A DNA stretch of 54,673 nt from Gammaproteobacteria bacterium (GCA_029863125.1 JAOTWB010000013.1:1-54673), one strand, 5' to 3'; counted from the stretch's first letter, positions 1 to 8,127 are shown. Program-made: numbers and translations. Notes: a model not told the origin generated them from the sequence alone.

Positions 1-2016
1 ATTCGGGCCACTCTTGATTTCGGAATCCTGAATGGTGGCATTTAGTGAGACATTGAATCCCATATCCGTGGCCCAAATGGCATCGAGCTCGATACCGTTT
101 GCCTCCTGCGTCTGAATTACGGCGCCGGCGCCCGCCAGTGCAACGAAGAAACTTGGATCGACTTCAGTGTGAAAGCCGGTTGCATACAGGCTCACGTAGT
201 CCGTTACCCACTTGAACCCGAACTCATACTGATCGACCTCCTGGATCAAGTCATTGCCATTGAGATACGCACCGCGATTGTCACGAAAATCATCAAAGTA
301 CGGCATCTTGCTGCCGCTGTTGATACGAGCAAAACCGCTCATCGTGTCAGTAAACAGGTAGTTGGCAGCCGCCGTCCACGAAAACTCGGTCTTGTCATAC
401 GACAGCGCCAGTGTCGCAAGCCCGTCGAGGCCCTCGTCGACCGAATATTCGACATCGTGACTTTCGGAACGGACGCCGACATCAACAGTTAGCTTGTCGT
501 TGATGTCAAAGGTGGTCGCCGCATACAGTGCCATCGTCGTGGCGTCACCCGTCGCGTCTATATCGTAATTCCAGGCGCAGCTATCGATTGTCTGGTCGTC
601 GTTACATTCAATGCCGGTTACAACTTCGCCACCGGCCTGGACAACTTCGTATTTATGATTGCCGAGTGACCAGAACTCATCTGTCGACGCATTCGCCGAG
701 TAGAATCCAACGGTCACGCTGCCCCAGTCCTGCTGCCAGGCAACGCTGATATCGTTCGTGAACGATTCGATGTCCTTGCGGACTTCCCAGGCGCCGAATT
801 GCTGGATGTACTCGGAATTTGCAATCGAACGACCGCTAACGCGGCCGGTAATCGGGCCGGTGACAACCGCAGCCGGGTCAACGGTCGGATCAGCCAACAG
901 CGCGCTAATTTGTACAGCGCCGCCGTTCGGCACCAGGCCGAGCGTGTCGGCGTCACCCGCTGTATAGCCGAATCGATCGGTCAGCTCCCAGCCATCGGCG
1001 ATCTCGAAGACCACCGAGCCACCCGTCATGGAGCCATCCCAACCGCGGCCTTCGCCAAGATCGACGGTCTTCGACGACGGATCGGGAAACGCGGGATCAC
1101 CGAAGTTATTGGCATATAGGATCTGTCGCTGCCGGTTCAGCGAGCCGATCTGGTTATACTCGGCGTCTACACCCGGTACATTGAGCGCAACCGGCAGGTA
1201 CCAGGTACCACTGTCGTCCGTCTGCCGATGGAAAACATTGATCGAGCCATTGTCGAGGTCTTTCGTCAGATTTATCGTGAGCTGGTTGCCCTCGTCTGAA
1301 TTAAACCCGGAATCGCGAATCCCTGGCGAACTACTGATATAGCCGCCGATCATGTAGTAGAACTCCTCTGCGAGTTCGCCGCTGATGTAGCCATCGAAAC
1401 GTCGCAGCTCATAATCCGACGTCGTATATTTGATCAGCCCTTCGGTTTCTTCACTGCCTTCTCGCAGTATGAAGTTGGTCGTCAAACCTGGTTGACCGTT
1501 GGAAAAGACAGGGTTTGGACCACCGCGCAGCGCTTCCACTCGCTTGACGGTTTCGTCAATGCGAAACAACGTCGTGTTTTCCAGGAAAGACAGCGTCGGC
1601 GGTGGAAAAATGGGCGAGCCATTCACCTGCAGCGAGTAGAACGGCGCATCGCCGCCACCCGGGAATCCGCGCACGAATACGTTCGCACCGGAAACGCCGC
1701 CCGAGCTTTCCGCCCATACGCCGGGGACGAGCTTCAACAAATCCGCCGTGCTCTTCGGCGAAAACTTGTTAATGTCCTCGTCGTCCATCGTCGTGATCGC
1801 GAAGCTCGCGTCAAACTTGCGAACCTCGGCACCGCCGGCAGTACCCGTCGTGATGATCTCTTCGATGTATTCGGACTCGTCGTCCTGTGCCGCCTGTTGC
1901 TGTGCGTTGGCCGCAAGAATCGGAACGAGAGCCAATGATGCGGTCAGCGTGGCGAGAATAGCGGGCACGAATTTCGGGCCGCTGTTGTCATTGATTGTGT
2001 TCATTTTTTTCACCAT
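1..2016 (-). CDS. TonB-dependent outer-membrane receptor (C-terminus outside window)
   Basis: The reading frame is open from about 2016 to the left edge, so the C-terminal strands are missing. The translated N-terminus has a signal peptide ending near ANAQQQA, then an acidic stretch and the motif YIEEIITTG, typical of the TonB-box region. A plug domain follows, with ADLLKLVPGVW, NVFVRGFPGGG and VEALRGGPNPVFSNGQPG, and then beta-barrel-like sequence rich in aromatic residues and Gly. Family role: TonB/ExbBD-energised uptake of a large or scarce ligand across the outer membrane. The ligand cannot be read from the sequence. Start choice is uncertain: ATG at 2016, GTG at 2013 (AAGG six bases upstream) and ATG at 2004 are all in frame. 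It follows a sorbosone-dehydrogenase-like gene and a cytochrome c gene on the same strand, so uptake of a sugar-like compound is a reasonable inference. Confidence 0.9.
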   Translation of the reverse strand, partial: MVKKMNTINDNSGPKFVPAILATLTASLALVPILAANAQQQAAQDDESEYIEEIITTGTAGGAEVRKFDASFAITTMDDEDINKFSPKSTADLLKLVPGVWAESSGGVSGANVFVRGFPGGGDAPFYSLQVNGSPIFPPPTLSFLENTTLFRIDETVKRVEALRGGPNPVFSNGQPGLTTNFILREGSEETEGLIKYTTSDYELRRFDGYISGELAEEFYYMIGGYISSSPGIRDSGFNSDEGNQLTINLTKDLDNGSINVFHRQTDDSGTWYLPVALNVPGVDAEYNQIGSLNRQRQILYANNFGDPAFPDPSSKTVDLGEGRGWDGSMTGGSVVFEIADGWELTDRFGYTAGDADTLGLVPNGGAVQISALLADPTVDPAAVVTGPITGRVSGRSIANSEYIQQFGAWEVRKDIESFTNDISVAWQQDWGSVTVGFYSANASTDEFWSLGNHKYEVVQAGGEVVTGIECNDDQTIDSCAWNYDIDATGDATTMALYAATTFDINDKLTVDVGVRSESHDVEYSVDEGLDGLATLALSYDKTEFSWTAAANYLFTDTMSGFARINSGSKMPYFDDFRDNRGAYLNGNDLIQEVDQYEFGFKWVTDYVSLYATGFHTEVDPSFFVALAGAGAVIQTQEANGIELDAIWATDMGFNVSLNATIQDSEIKSGPN

Positions 2017-2183
2017 TCGCCTTGTAGTCTGCCCGCAATCCGTATCGGGACAGCGGGCCAGGCCAAGATAATCGGTTTGGTTGGGAACGCGAATGCGTCC
2101 TGCTGGTCTTGAGATTACTTATCGATTGCTCCCCCTGGATTTCGTTAAGTACAGATAAGCTTACGCCAACTCCAGATGAGTGT

Positions 2184-2195
2184 GTATACGTATAC
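2184..2195. promoter_or_regulatory. 12-bp perfect palindrome upstream of the TonB receptor gene
   Basis: GTATACGTATAC is its own reverse complement. It lies about 170 bases before the receptor start, in the 250-base gap after the cytochrome c gene. The position and symmetry would suit an operator for a dimeric repressor (GntR or LacI type), but no regulator gene adjoins it. AT-rich alternating palindromes also arise by chance, so this is only a candidate. Confidence 0.25.
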
Positions 2196-2266
2196 GGCGA
2201 AATAGGAAATCTTAGTTATTTGAACTACTTAACCGCGATTGGACGATCGGTGAGATATTCCTCGCG

Positions 2267-2878
2267 TTATGGTTTGCTTCGATAAACGCCGAAATAGACG
2301 AAGGGATGCGTCGCACGATCGCCGGGTTCCACCTTGTCGGGCACTTTGTGTCTTACGGCTTTGATACTGCGTAAGTAGCTGACAATGGCGTCCACGTCAT
2401 CATCGGAGATTCTCGCATATCCCTGCCACGGCATGGACGCAATTCTCTGATCGCCGTGGCGGCCGATCCCGGCCCTGATGGCATTCGCAATTTGCTGGTC
2501 TGTCCAGGTGCCGATACCAGTCTCGTCGTCGGGCGTGATATTGGCTGGGTAAACGACCCCCGGGTGCTCCTCGCCCATGGGTTTCATATAAGCAATACCG
2601 GTCGCCGAGCCCGCCAACGAGCGTTCAAAATCCGGGTCGCCCACCAGCGCGCCGTCGGTATGACACACGCCGCAGCCAAGGAGCTCGACCATGTATTCGC
2701 CTCTCGCAACCCGGCCCCGGTGCGCGGGGGCGAATGTGCCCGGGATTGCGCTCGGAGCATCCAGGATCGTGGTGGCGTCAACTTCTTCATAAGCCTCGAG
2801 CAGATTCGTCGGTTCTTCAGTTGCGCAACCTGCAAACATAACGGCCGTGAACATCAGAAATCGAGCGCCCTTCATCAC
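2267..2878 (-). CDS. Lipoprotein class I c-type cytochrome
   Basis: About 203 residues. The N-terminus is a short hydrophobic signal ending in a lipobox (MFAGC near residue 18), so the protein is probably a lipid-anchored periplasmic cytochrome. A single haem-binding site CGVCH lies near residue 70. The Met ligand is probably in ASMPWQGY near residue 149, followed by the helix DDDVDAIVSYLRSI typical of monohaem cytochromes c. It starts 90 bases after the end of the sorbosone-dehydrogenase-like gene on the same strand. That position makes it the likely electron acceptor for the PQQ enzyme; this is inference from context. The start may be the second Met (2875). Confidence 0.88.
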   Translation of the reverse strand: MMKGARFLMFTAVMFAGCATEEPTNLLEAYEEVDATTILDAPSAIPGTFAPAHRGRVARGEYMVELLGCGVCHTDGALVGDPDFERSLAGSATGIAYMKPMGEEHPGVVYPANITPDDETGIGTWTDQQIANAIRAGIGRHGDQRIASMPWQGYARISDDDVDAIVSYLRSIKAVRHKVPDKVEPGDRATHPFVYFGVYRSKP

Positions 2879-2968
2879 AACGTCTCCCGCCTGGTGCTTG
2901 TCTCACAGTATAACGACCCGCCCCGCACTCTCAGAGTTCCTCGCCGCTACGAGCGCTAACTCGGCATT

Positions 2969-4273
2969 CTATTTAGCGCGTGTAACACGCCAGATCGTGT
3001 TACCGGCATCGTCGGCGACTAATAGCGCACCGGTCTTGTCAAAAATAACGCCGACGGGTCGTCCCTGCGCGTTGCCGTCCTCGTCGAGAAAGCCGGTGAG
3101 AACGTCGACCGGAGCACCGGCCGGCTTGCCGTTCTCGAACGGCACGAAGATCACCCTGTATCCGCTGCGCGGTTTGCGGTTCCACGAGCCGTGCTGGCCA
3201 ATAAATGCGCCGTCGCTCCAATCAGGTCCCAGCTGTTGACCCTCGGCGAAGGTCAGGCCGAGCGAGGCCGTGTGGGGTCCGAGCGCGTAATCAGGTTTGA
3301 GTGCGGTGGCAACGAGGTCCGGTCGTTGCTCCTTGATTCGGGGATCGAGGTGATCGCCATAATAGCTGTAGGGCCACCCGTAGAAGCCGCCGTCGACGAC
3401 TGACGTCATATAGTCGGGCACCAGGTCGCCGCCAAGATCGTCGCGTTCGTTAACCGATGTCCACAGCATGCCGGTCGACGGTTCGAACGCCATGCCGACG
3501 GGATTGCGCAGCCCGGAAGCGTACACACGGTGCTCGCCGGTCGCGGCATCGATTTGCCAGATCGCGGCACGGCCGGTCTCTTCTTCGATGCCGTTCTCCG
3601 CGTGATCGCTGTTGGATCCAATCGACGCGTACAGGAACTTGCCGTCGCCGCTGGCGACCAGGTTCTTGGTCCAGTGGCGATTGTTGTCGCCCGCCGGAAG
3701 CGAAACCAGCGGCATCCCGGCCGATGTTATTTCCGTCTCTCCATCCCGATAGGGGAAGCTGACGACACCGTCGGTATTGGCAACAAACAGGCGGCTGCCG
3801 ATGAGGGTCATTCCAAACGGCGACGTCAGATCGGACAGGAATACGAATCTTGTTTCTGCGATGCCGTCGCCATCCGTATCGCGAAGCAGCGAAATCCTGT
3901 CAGCGCTTGCTACGCCCGCACCGGCACGCTTCATGACCATTTTTTCAACGCGGCCAGTAATGCCTTTCGGTTTCTTCTCCTGGGCATTGGTCTCTGCGAC
4001 CAGCACATCTCCGTTCGGCAGGACATACAGCCATCGTGGATGGTCAAGCCCTTTCGCAAATGCGTTAACGACGAGACCGTCAGCCGCGACGGGCGTTGCC
4101 CCCGCCTCCCAGCGCTCGATGCGCGCAATGTTAACGAGTGGTATCAATGCCTTTTGCGGCTCGGGTAGCTCAGGCTCCGGACCGGTGCCGGCCGACACCG
4201 GCAGTTTCGCATTGCCGCCACAAGCAGTAACAGCCAGCGACATTAAGATAAGCATGATTCGGGCGAGGTGCAT
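2969..4273 (-). CDS. PQQ-dependent sugar (L-sorbosone-type) dehydrogenase, lipoprotein
   Basis: About 434 residues. I place the start at ATG 4273 (MHLARIMLILMS), preceded by AAGGA eight bases upstream; a longer frame runs back into tRNA-Gly and is not credible. The N-terminus is a lipoprotein signal with lipobox VTAC. The rest is a beta-propeller of the glucose/sorbosone dehydrogenase family. Motifs include LDHPRWLYVLPNGDVLVAET, ASGLRNPVGMAFEP, a segment DLGGDLVPDY, GFYGWPYSYYGDH and FIGQHGSWNRKPRSGYRV. Family role: periplasmic oxidation of aldoses or sorbosone with PQQ, passing electrons to a cytochrome. The downstream lipoprotein cytochrome c and TonB receptor fit a periplasmic oxidation unit. 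The gene starts only 15 bases after the tRNA 3' end on the same strand, so tRNA and mRNA may share a transcript. Confidence 0.85.
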   Translation of the reverse strand: MHLARIMLILMSLAVTACGGNAKLPVSAGTGPEPELPEPQKALIPLVNIARIERWEAGATPVAADGLVVNAFAKGLDHPRWLYVLPNGDVLVAETNAQEKKPKGITGRVEKMVMKRAGAGVASADRISLLRDTDGDGIAETRFVFLSDLTSPFGMTLIGSRLFVANTDGVVSFPYRDGETEITSAGMPLVSLPAGDNNRHWTKNLVASGDGKFLYASIGSNSDHAENGIEEETGRAAIWQIDAATGEHRVYASGLRNPVGMAFEPSTGMLWTSVNERDDLGGDLVPDYMTSVVDGGFYGWPYSYYGDHLDPRIKEQRPDLVATALKPDYALGPHTASLGLTFAEGQQLGPDWSDGAFIGQHGSWNRKPRSGYRVIFVPFENGKPAGAPVDVLTGFLDEDGNAQGRPVGVIFDKTGALLVADDAGNTIWRVTRAK

Positions 4274-4287
4274 GCAGCCAATCCTTA

Positions 4288-4361
4288 TGGAGCGGGTGAA
4301 GGGAATCGAACCCTCATTCTCAGCTTGGGAAGCTGATGTCCTACCATTGAACGACACCCGC
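4288..4361 (-). tRNA. tRNA-Gly(CCC)
   Basis: A full cloverleaf can be folded. The acceptor GCGGGTG pairs with CACCCGC, followed by discriminator T and an encoded CCA. The D arm is GTTC/GGAC. The anticodon stem TCAGC/GCTGA encloses the loop TTCCCAA with anticodon CCC. The T arm is AGGG-TTCGATT-CCCT. Its 5' half and upstream promoter region are repeated twice further right (see the repeats near 6.1 and 8.4 kb), so this is the parental intact copy. Confidence 0.95.
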
Positions 4362-4432
4362 CATTCAGGGAGTTAGCTCTCATCCAGCTCCTTGTGAGCA
4401 TAAAAGTGAGAGTACTCGAATTCTAAGCGAAT
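4325..4432 (-). repeat. Repeat copy A: intact tRNA-Gly 5' half plus promoter region
   Basis: From the anticodon loop (TTGGGAAGCTGAT on the plus strand) through the tRNA 5' end and about 70 bases of upstream DNA, this stretch matches two other places in the window. The shared flank includes GGGAGTTAGCTCTCA and TGAGCATAAA-GTGAGAGTA. On the minus strand this flank contains TATGCT at about the right distance for the tRNA -10 box. Copies B and C start 6095 and 8408. Confidence 0.8.
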
Positions 4433-4722
4433 CGCCGGGGCGGAGAGAAGTGCTCCGTACCCACAACGGGCGGAGAAGTTCGAGCACGTGACACTACGCA
4501 GCGGTCAGTTTGGATTCGCCCATCAAGACAGCTGGCATCAACTACGAGTTTGCTGAGCTCACCGCAACGTGTTCGTTAGGTAATACTTCGGATTGAGGTC
4601 CGCACAATTTTGCGCGATAGTTCGGCAAATGTTCTTTAAACAGGATCCCGGCGCCTGGAAACGGGCCGGAGATAGAATCCAAGTGCCGCTGGAAACCGCG
4701 CCAGTCAGAATTGGCGCTGCAG

Positions 4723-5340
4723 ATGACTGACCGACTGAGGGTCCTGGGGCTCATATCCGGCGCGACCGGAATAATCGCTCTGTTCATACCGTTCACCGCG
4801 GGAATCTCCCCGCTCGACGGCATAGTGAGCGGACTCGAGGTCGAGAGCGACGGCCTTTTCATCTTTTCGATTTCGGCACCGAGCCTTCTGGCAATCCCGA
4901 TTGCCGCATGGCAGCTCAGACGGATTTGGTTCCCGGATCCGGAAAAGCTCGAGGTTCTGCTTGCCTATCTCTTCTCGACCGTGTCGATGCTCCCGGTCTT
5001 GATGGCCAGCTCGCGCGCCATTGCTGAAATGGAGCTGCGCGCAGACTTACTCGGCGTTTGCGCTGTTGTAGTGTATTGGCTCGCGGTAATCGCAAACATC
5101 GGTCTTTTTGTGAGAAACCGAATCAGAGGTCGGCCTCCTGGCACAACTGTCGAAGTTTTCCTATTGCTCGGCTACGTTCCTAACGCTTTGTTCGCGTTGA
5201 TCGTCTTCTCGTATTGGGGAATAGTTTTTGGGCCACACTGGATGTGGGACACGGGTGCCTATGTCGTATCTGCCACGTGCATCATGTATACGGCCCAGGC
5301 CTTCTGGCTGCTCCGACGAAACGGGGCAGTGATGGGTTAG
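4723..5340 (+). CDS. Hypothetical five-to-six-helix membrane protein
   Basis: About 205 residues from ATG 4723 (MTDRLRVLGLISG); an in-frame ATG 12 bases earlier is possible. I see hydrophobic segments near residues 8-28, 47-62, 78-95, 108-128, 144-165 and 178-195, with short charged loops such as RNRIRGRPPGTT. This is consistent with an inner-membrane protein. There is no recognisable family motif and no enzyme signature. It is the main gene of the first segment bounded by tRNA-Gly half-repeats and is probably cargo brought in with it. Function unknown. Confidence 0.6.
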   Translation: MTDRLRVLGLISGATGIIALFIPFTAGISPLDGIVSGLEVESDGLFIFSISAPSLLAIPIAAWQLRRIWFPDPEKLEVLLAYLFSTVSMLPVLMASSRAIAEMELRADLLGVCAVVVYWLAVIANIGLFVRNRIRGRPPGTTVEVFLLLGYVPNALFALIVFSYWGIVFGPHWMWDTGAYVVSATCIMYTAQAFWLLRRNGAVMG

Positions 5341-5461
5341 GTACCAGTAGTCCGGACGCTTTAGAATAGGCTCAAAGAGCCATGAGAGGCGTCCAATGGC
5401 AAGAAGAAAATACTCTGACGAGTACAAGCACTTCGATTCCAGGCAAAATTTAGGCGATTGA
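5336..5461 (+). mobile_element. Possible IS3-family left-end and orfA remnant
   Basis: A short frame starting at ATG 5397 reads MARRKYSDEYK and then degenerates, stopping at TGA near 5458. This start closely resembles the N-terminus of IS3-family OrfA helix-turn-helix proteins. It is preceded by GTCCGGACGC and an imperfect GGCTC-AAA-GAGCC stem, a layout common for the left end of such elements. Everything after the first dozen codons is lost, so it would be a decayed fragment. The match is short and could be chance. Confidence 0.4.
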
Positions 5462-5727
5462 AGAAGCGATCGTGCCACCATGATTCGGCCGCATTCCGAT
5501 GATCTGCGCCTCGCCGGCGTGACGAATTTCTCGACGTCTTGCTGGTTCGGCGAGGATCCGCTATCCGACGACGCCGGCGGTACGACGGCGGCCGGATACG
5601 GCTTGAGTGTGTCGTCGTCGCACAGGGATTCTTTCCGCGACCTGAACCCGATTTTGTGCACCGGACTGCCGCTGCGAACGCGCCTTTCCCGCACTCTAAG
5701 TATCTGATAAAAAAAGACATATTTTTC

Positions 5728-5755
5728 TTGCGCAGCACTCGCATCGGCGTATTAT
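5728..5755 (+). promoter_or_regulatory. Sigma70-type promoter for the 44-residue basic protein
   Basis: TTGCGC and TATTAT are separated by 16 bases and lie about 50 bases before the small ORF at 5804. An A-rich tract (5708-5715) and a T-rich tract (5721-5726) just upstream could act as an UP-like element. Not proven, but spacing and match are good. Confidence 0.55.
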
Positions 5756-5803
5756 TTTGTGCCGTTGATCGACGGTGATCAACTACGCAGAGGTTAACTA
5801 CCG

Positions 5804-5938
5804 ATGAAAACTCAGAAAGAAGCCGAGAAAATGAAGGGTAGGATTGAGCCTGAAAAGAAGAAGGCATCCACCATGCAACGGCCGAAGCAGGACGTTAAGG
5901 CACGTCCGACCGCGAAGCCGCAGCCGAAAACCAAGTAA
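5804..5938 (+). CDS. Small, highly basic 44-residue protein
   Basis: The ORF encodes 44 residues with roughly a third Lys/Arg, no Cys and only one clearly hydrophobic residue cluster. It begins MKTQKEAEKMKGRIEPEKKK and ends in an Ala-Pro-Lys tail with KPQPKTK. GAGG lies nine to ten bases before the ATG. A good promoter stands at 5728-5755 and a strong intrinsic terminator follows the stop by 20 bases, so it is a complete monocistronic unit. It is too short to have been found by length filters. The composition suggests a disordered nucleic-acid-binding or ribosome-associated peptide, but no family is recognised. Lies inside the first tRNA-Gly-repeat module. Confidence 0.65.
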   Translation: MKTQKEAEKMKGRIEPEKKKASTMQRPKQDVKARPTAKPQPKTK

Positions 5939-5958
5939 TTCTCGGGATTGGAATTTGC

Positions 5959-5990
5959 GGCACCTGGCAACAGGTGCCGTTTTTGTTTTT
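5959..5990 (+). terminator. Intrinsic terminator after the 44-residue gene
   Basis: GGCACCTG and CAGGTGCC form a perfect 8-bp stem closed by a GCAA tetraloop, followed by GTTTTTGTTTTT. Textbook rho-independent terminator on the plus strand. Confidence 0.92.
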
Positions 5991-6094
5991 CGGGAGAGAT
6001 GATTCCCGGAGTTGGCAACGGCGCAGCCGGACCGGGCGCGTTCGAGCGAGATCCTGACCATGACAATCAAACGATCACACGGTTGGCTAATTCC

Positions 6095-6203
6095 GCGACT
6101 CCGATTGGGAAGCTGATGTTCTACCTTTGAACGACACCCACTTTTCAGGGGGTTACGCCTCACTTGGGCTCAGCTGAGCATATAAAGCGAGGCTGCGCAC
6201 CAA
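6095..6203 (-). repeat. Repeat copy B: degenerate tRNA-Gly 5' half plus promoter region
   Basis: The minus strand carries GTGGGTGTCGTTCAAAGG, continuing to AACATCAGCTTCCCAA, which is the 5' half of tRNA-Gly with a few substitutions. It ends inside the anticodon loop, where the sequence switches to TCGGAGTCGC. The upstream flank with TTCAGGGGGTTA and TGAGCATATAAAG also matches copy A. The 3' half of the tRNA is absent, so this cannot make a tRNA. Confidence 0.8.
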
Positions 6204-6238
6204 CAAATAAAATCGCGTTCCTGTTTGAGCTTAAGCGG

Positions 6239-6754
6239 TTATTTCGAGTCCCGCAACGGCCTGATCATCAGGTACTTGTGCTGACGCGGACCAATGCGAA
6301 TTTGCAGCACGATGTGTTCCTTATCGTTCTCGTCATCATAGAGGTTGATCGACAGTCGGCGGTCCGGTGTCACGCCAGTGTAGGAGACGACCCGGCGATC
6401 GGTCAGCTTTGTGTATCGAACTCCTACGAAGCCATCCTGTCCGACTTCGTATCCCAGTACGCTTATGCGATCGCCCGTAATTCGCCCAAATTCCTGTGGC
6501 CGATCCATTGGACTCCATGTCTGACGCTGCTCGGCAAATTCGGCTATGGCATGCAGATTGCCTTGAAGACCGATTGGCAACTCAGCCACCTTTCTAAGCT
6601 CCAGAGAAGGGTTATCACTCATTATCCCTAGTAGTTCGTCGATTGCGGTTCTAGCCAGTTACTGCGCGCCGAGTTGCCCGTACTGAGTAACCAGCAAAGC
6701 GAGCGCCAGGAATCCGCGGCCGACAGCTTGCATACGACTGAAGCACGTATTCAT
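6239..6754 (-). pseudogene. Exported hypothetical protein broken by an in-frame stop
   Basis: An ATG at 6754 overlaps the stop of the WG-repeat gene as ATGA, indicating translational coupling. The first 31 codons encode a signal peptide (GRGFLALALLVTQYGQLGAQ). They are followed directly by TAA at 6661-6659, after which the same frame continues to 6239. That downstream part is LARTAIDELLGIMSDNPSLE and about 120 further residues, including VLGYEVGQDGFVGVRYTKL. The remainder could start at ATG 6622, but would then lack export. The simplest reading is a recent nonsense mutation (for example CAA to TAA) or a sequencing error. No family recognised; predicted periplasmic or surface partner of the WG-repeat protein. 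Confidence 0.65.
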
Positions 6755-8127
6755 TTGGCGACGTCGTCCAAATCAACCTCGAAGACCAATCGGCCTTTTC
6801 GGTCGACAAAACCTACTGAACTTTTCAGCTCGACAAACGCCAAGTCCTGCTGAAACGAATCCGCATCATCGAATTTTGCTTCGATAACCCAATCACCACG
6901 CCTGTCGATGTAGCCCCATTGCCAGCGCGCGCCGCGCCCACCCACGGCGGGCGCGAGCCCGGATGAAAAAGCCCTGCCACCGCGGATCCCGTTATGGCCC
7001 AGGGGTATAACGAGTTCTCCGCCACTATCAATATAGCCGCCCGCACCGTCCTTCTCGACTGCGGCAAGTCCGTCGTGGAAAACATCGATGCTGTCGAATC
7101 GCCCGATTGAAACGATCTCGCCTCCCTGGAGGTCAATTGCTCCCCAACGGATTTCATTCCTGCCTCTTACCTTTTCTTTCCGCCCCACCCTCGCCAGAGG
7201 GCCGAAAAAATGGTGACAAATATCATAGCGGCCGAACGGGACAAGAAACTCACCACTCTTTCGTATGTAGCCGCAGTCATCGTGCAATTGGACAGTCGCA
7301 ACACCGTTGTCAAATGGCGACGCAACATCGTACTTCGGTTCAATGAGCACATCGCCGCTCTGGTCGACGTAGCCCATCTTGTCACCAACCTGAACGTTGA
7401 CGAGCCCCTCGCGAAACGTCATTGATTCAGTCACGGCATCGTATTGTGGTTCGATGACCATGCGGCCTTCGACCGACAGGTAGCCCCATTTATCATCAAT
7501 TTCGACAGGAAATGGGGCATCGCTTGACGGACCAGGGGAGCGATCGAATCGCGGCGTAACGACCCAGTTACCCTCGGCGTCAATGAGCCCCCACTTCTTT
7601 CCTTTTTGCGCAGACGCGATGAGTTGCCAGAAAAAGGAGCGCGCATTATCGAATTGCGGCGCAATGACGAATTCGCCGTCCTGTCCTATATAACCCCATC
7701 GCCCTCCCAGTTTGGCCGGTGCAAGATCAACAGCCCGTCCGAAAGGGCCGACCTGCTCGAACTTCGCTGCGATCGCAATGGAGCCGTCCGCATTAAGAAA
7801 CCCCCAAGCGGAATCGCTACTGAAGACAATCAACGTATTGGGTTTACTGATATCGAACGGCGACCAGCCAGACCACTGCCATACGATGTCCCCTACACGA
7901 GGAACCTTCGGCCAGTTCTCTATTGTCAGGCTCTCGAGAGCGTCGTAAATCGGCGGTATGATTTCCCGACCATCAGCATCGATCGCCCCTATTTTGGCGT
8001 GCCTGACCACGGGGTAGAGCCATGAGCCGCCCGTGTCATTTTGGTCCTGAGCTGGCGAAACTGCAGCTGCCAAACAAAGCACGCCAACTGCGAGACGCGC
8101 CGCTCGACGCCGTTCTAAAGCTCGCAT
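6751..8127 (-). CDS. Secreted WG-repeat protein
   Basis: About 458 residues from ATG 8127 (MRALERRRAARLAVGVLCLA), chosen because it begins a clear signal peptide and has GGTGG upstream; the frame extends further but without sense. The mature part is built of about nine to ten WG-type repeats. The repeat pattern is G-[YFAL]-[IL]-D-x-x-G-x-x-[VI]-I-x-P-x-[FY]-D, as in GAIDADGREIIPPIYDAL, GYIGQDGEFVIAPQFDNA and GYIDRRGDWVIEAKFDDA. WG repeats form a beta-rich solenoid-like scaffold found in exported and surface proteins; their ligands are mostly unknown. It is the first gene of a two-gene unit and lies between tRNA-Gly half-repeats B and C. Confidence 0.85.
   Translation of the reverse strand: MRALERRRAARLAVGVLCLAAAVSPAQDQNDTGGSWLYPVVRHAKIGAIDADGREIIPPIYDALESLTIENWPKVPRVGDIVWQWSGWSPFDISKPNTLIVFSSDSAWGFLNADGSIAIAAKFEQVGPFGRAVDLAPAKLGGRWGYIGQDGEFVIAPQFDNARSFFWQLIASAQKGKKWGLIDAEGNWVVTPRFDRSPGPSSDAPFPVEIDDKWGYLSVEGRMVIEPQYDAVTESMTFREGLVNVQVGDKMGYVDQSGDVLIEPKYDVASPFDNGVATVQLHDDCGYIRKSGEFLVPFGRYDICHHFFGPLARVGRKEKVRGRNEIRWGAIDLQGGEIVSIGRFDSIDVFHDGLAAVEKDGAGGYIDSGGELVIPLGHNGIRGGRAFSSGLAPAVGGRGARWQWGYIDRRGDWVIEAKFDDADSFQQDLAFVELKSSVGFVDRKGRLVFEVDLDDVAK

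Noticed and set aside
4565..5345. Two GTTAGGT sequences flanking the membrane-protein gene, suggesting an integron cassette
   Set aside because: Neither has the inverse RYYYAAC partner or the folded attC shape upstream, and there is no integrase gene.
5161..5867. Two long minus-strand frames antisense to the membrane gene and the 44-residue gene
   Set aside because: Low-complexity Arg/Ser-rich translations, no ribosome site, and they contradict the well-supported plus-strand genes.
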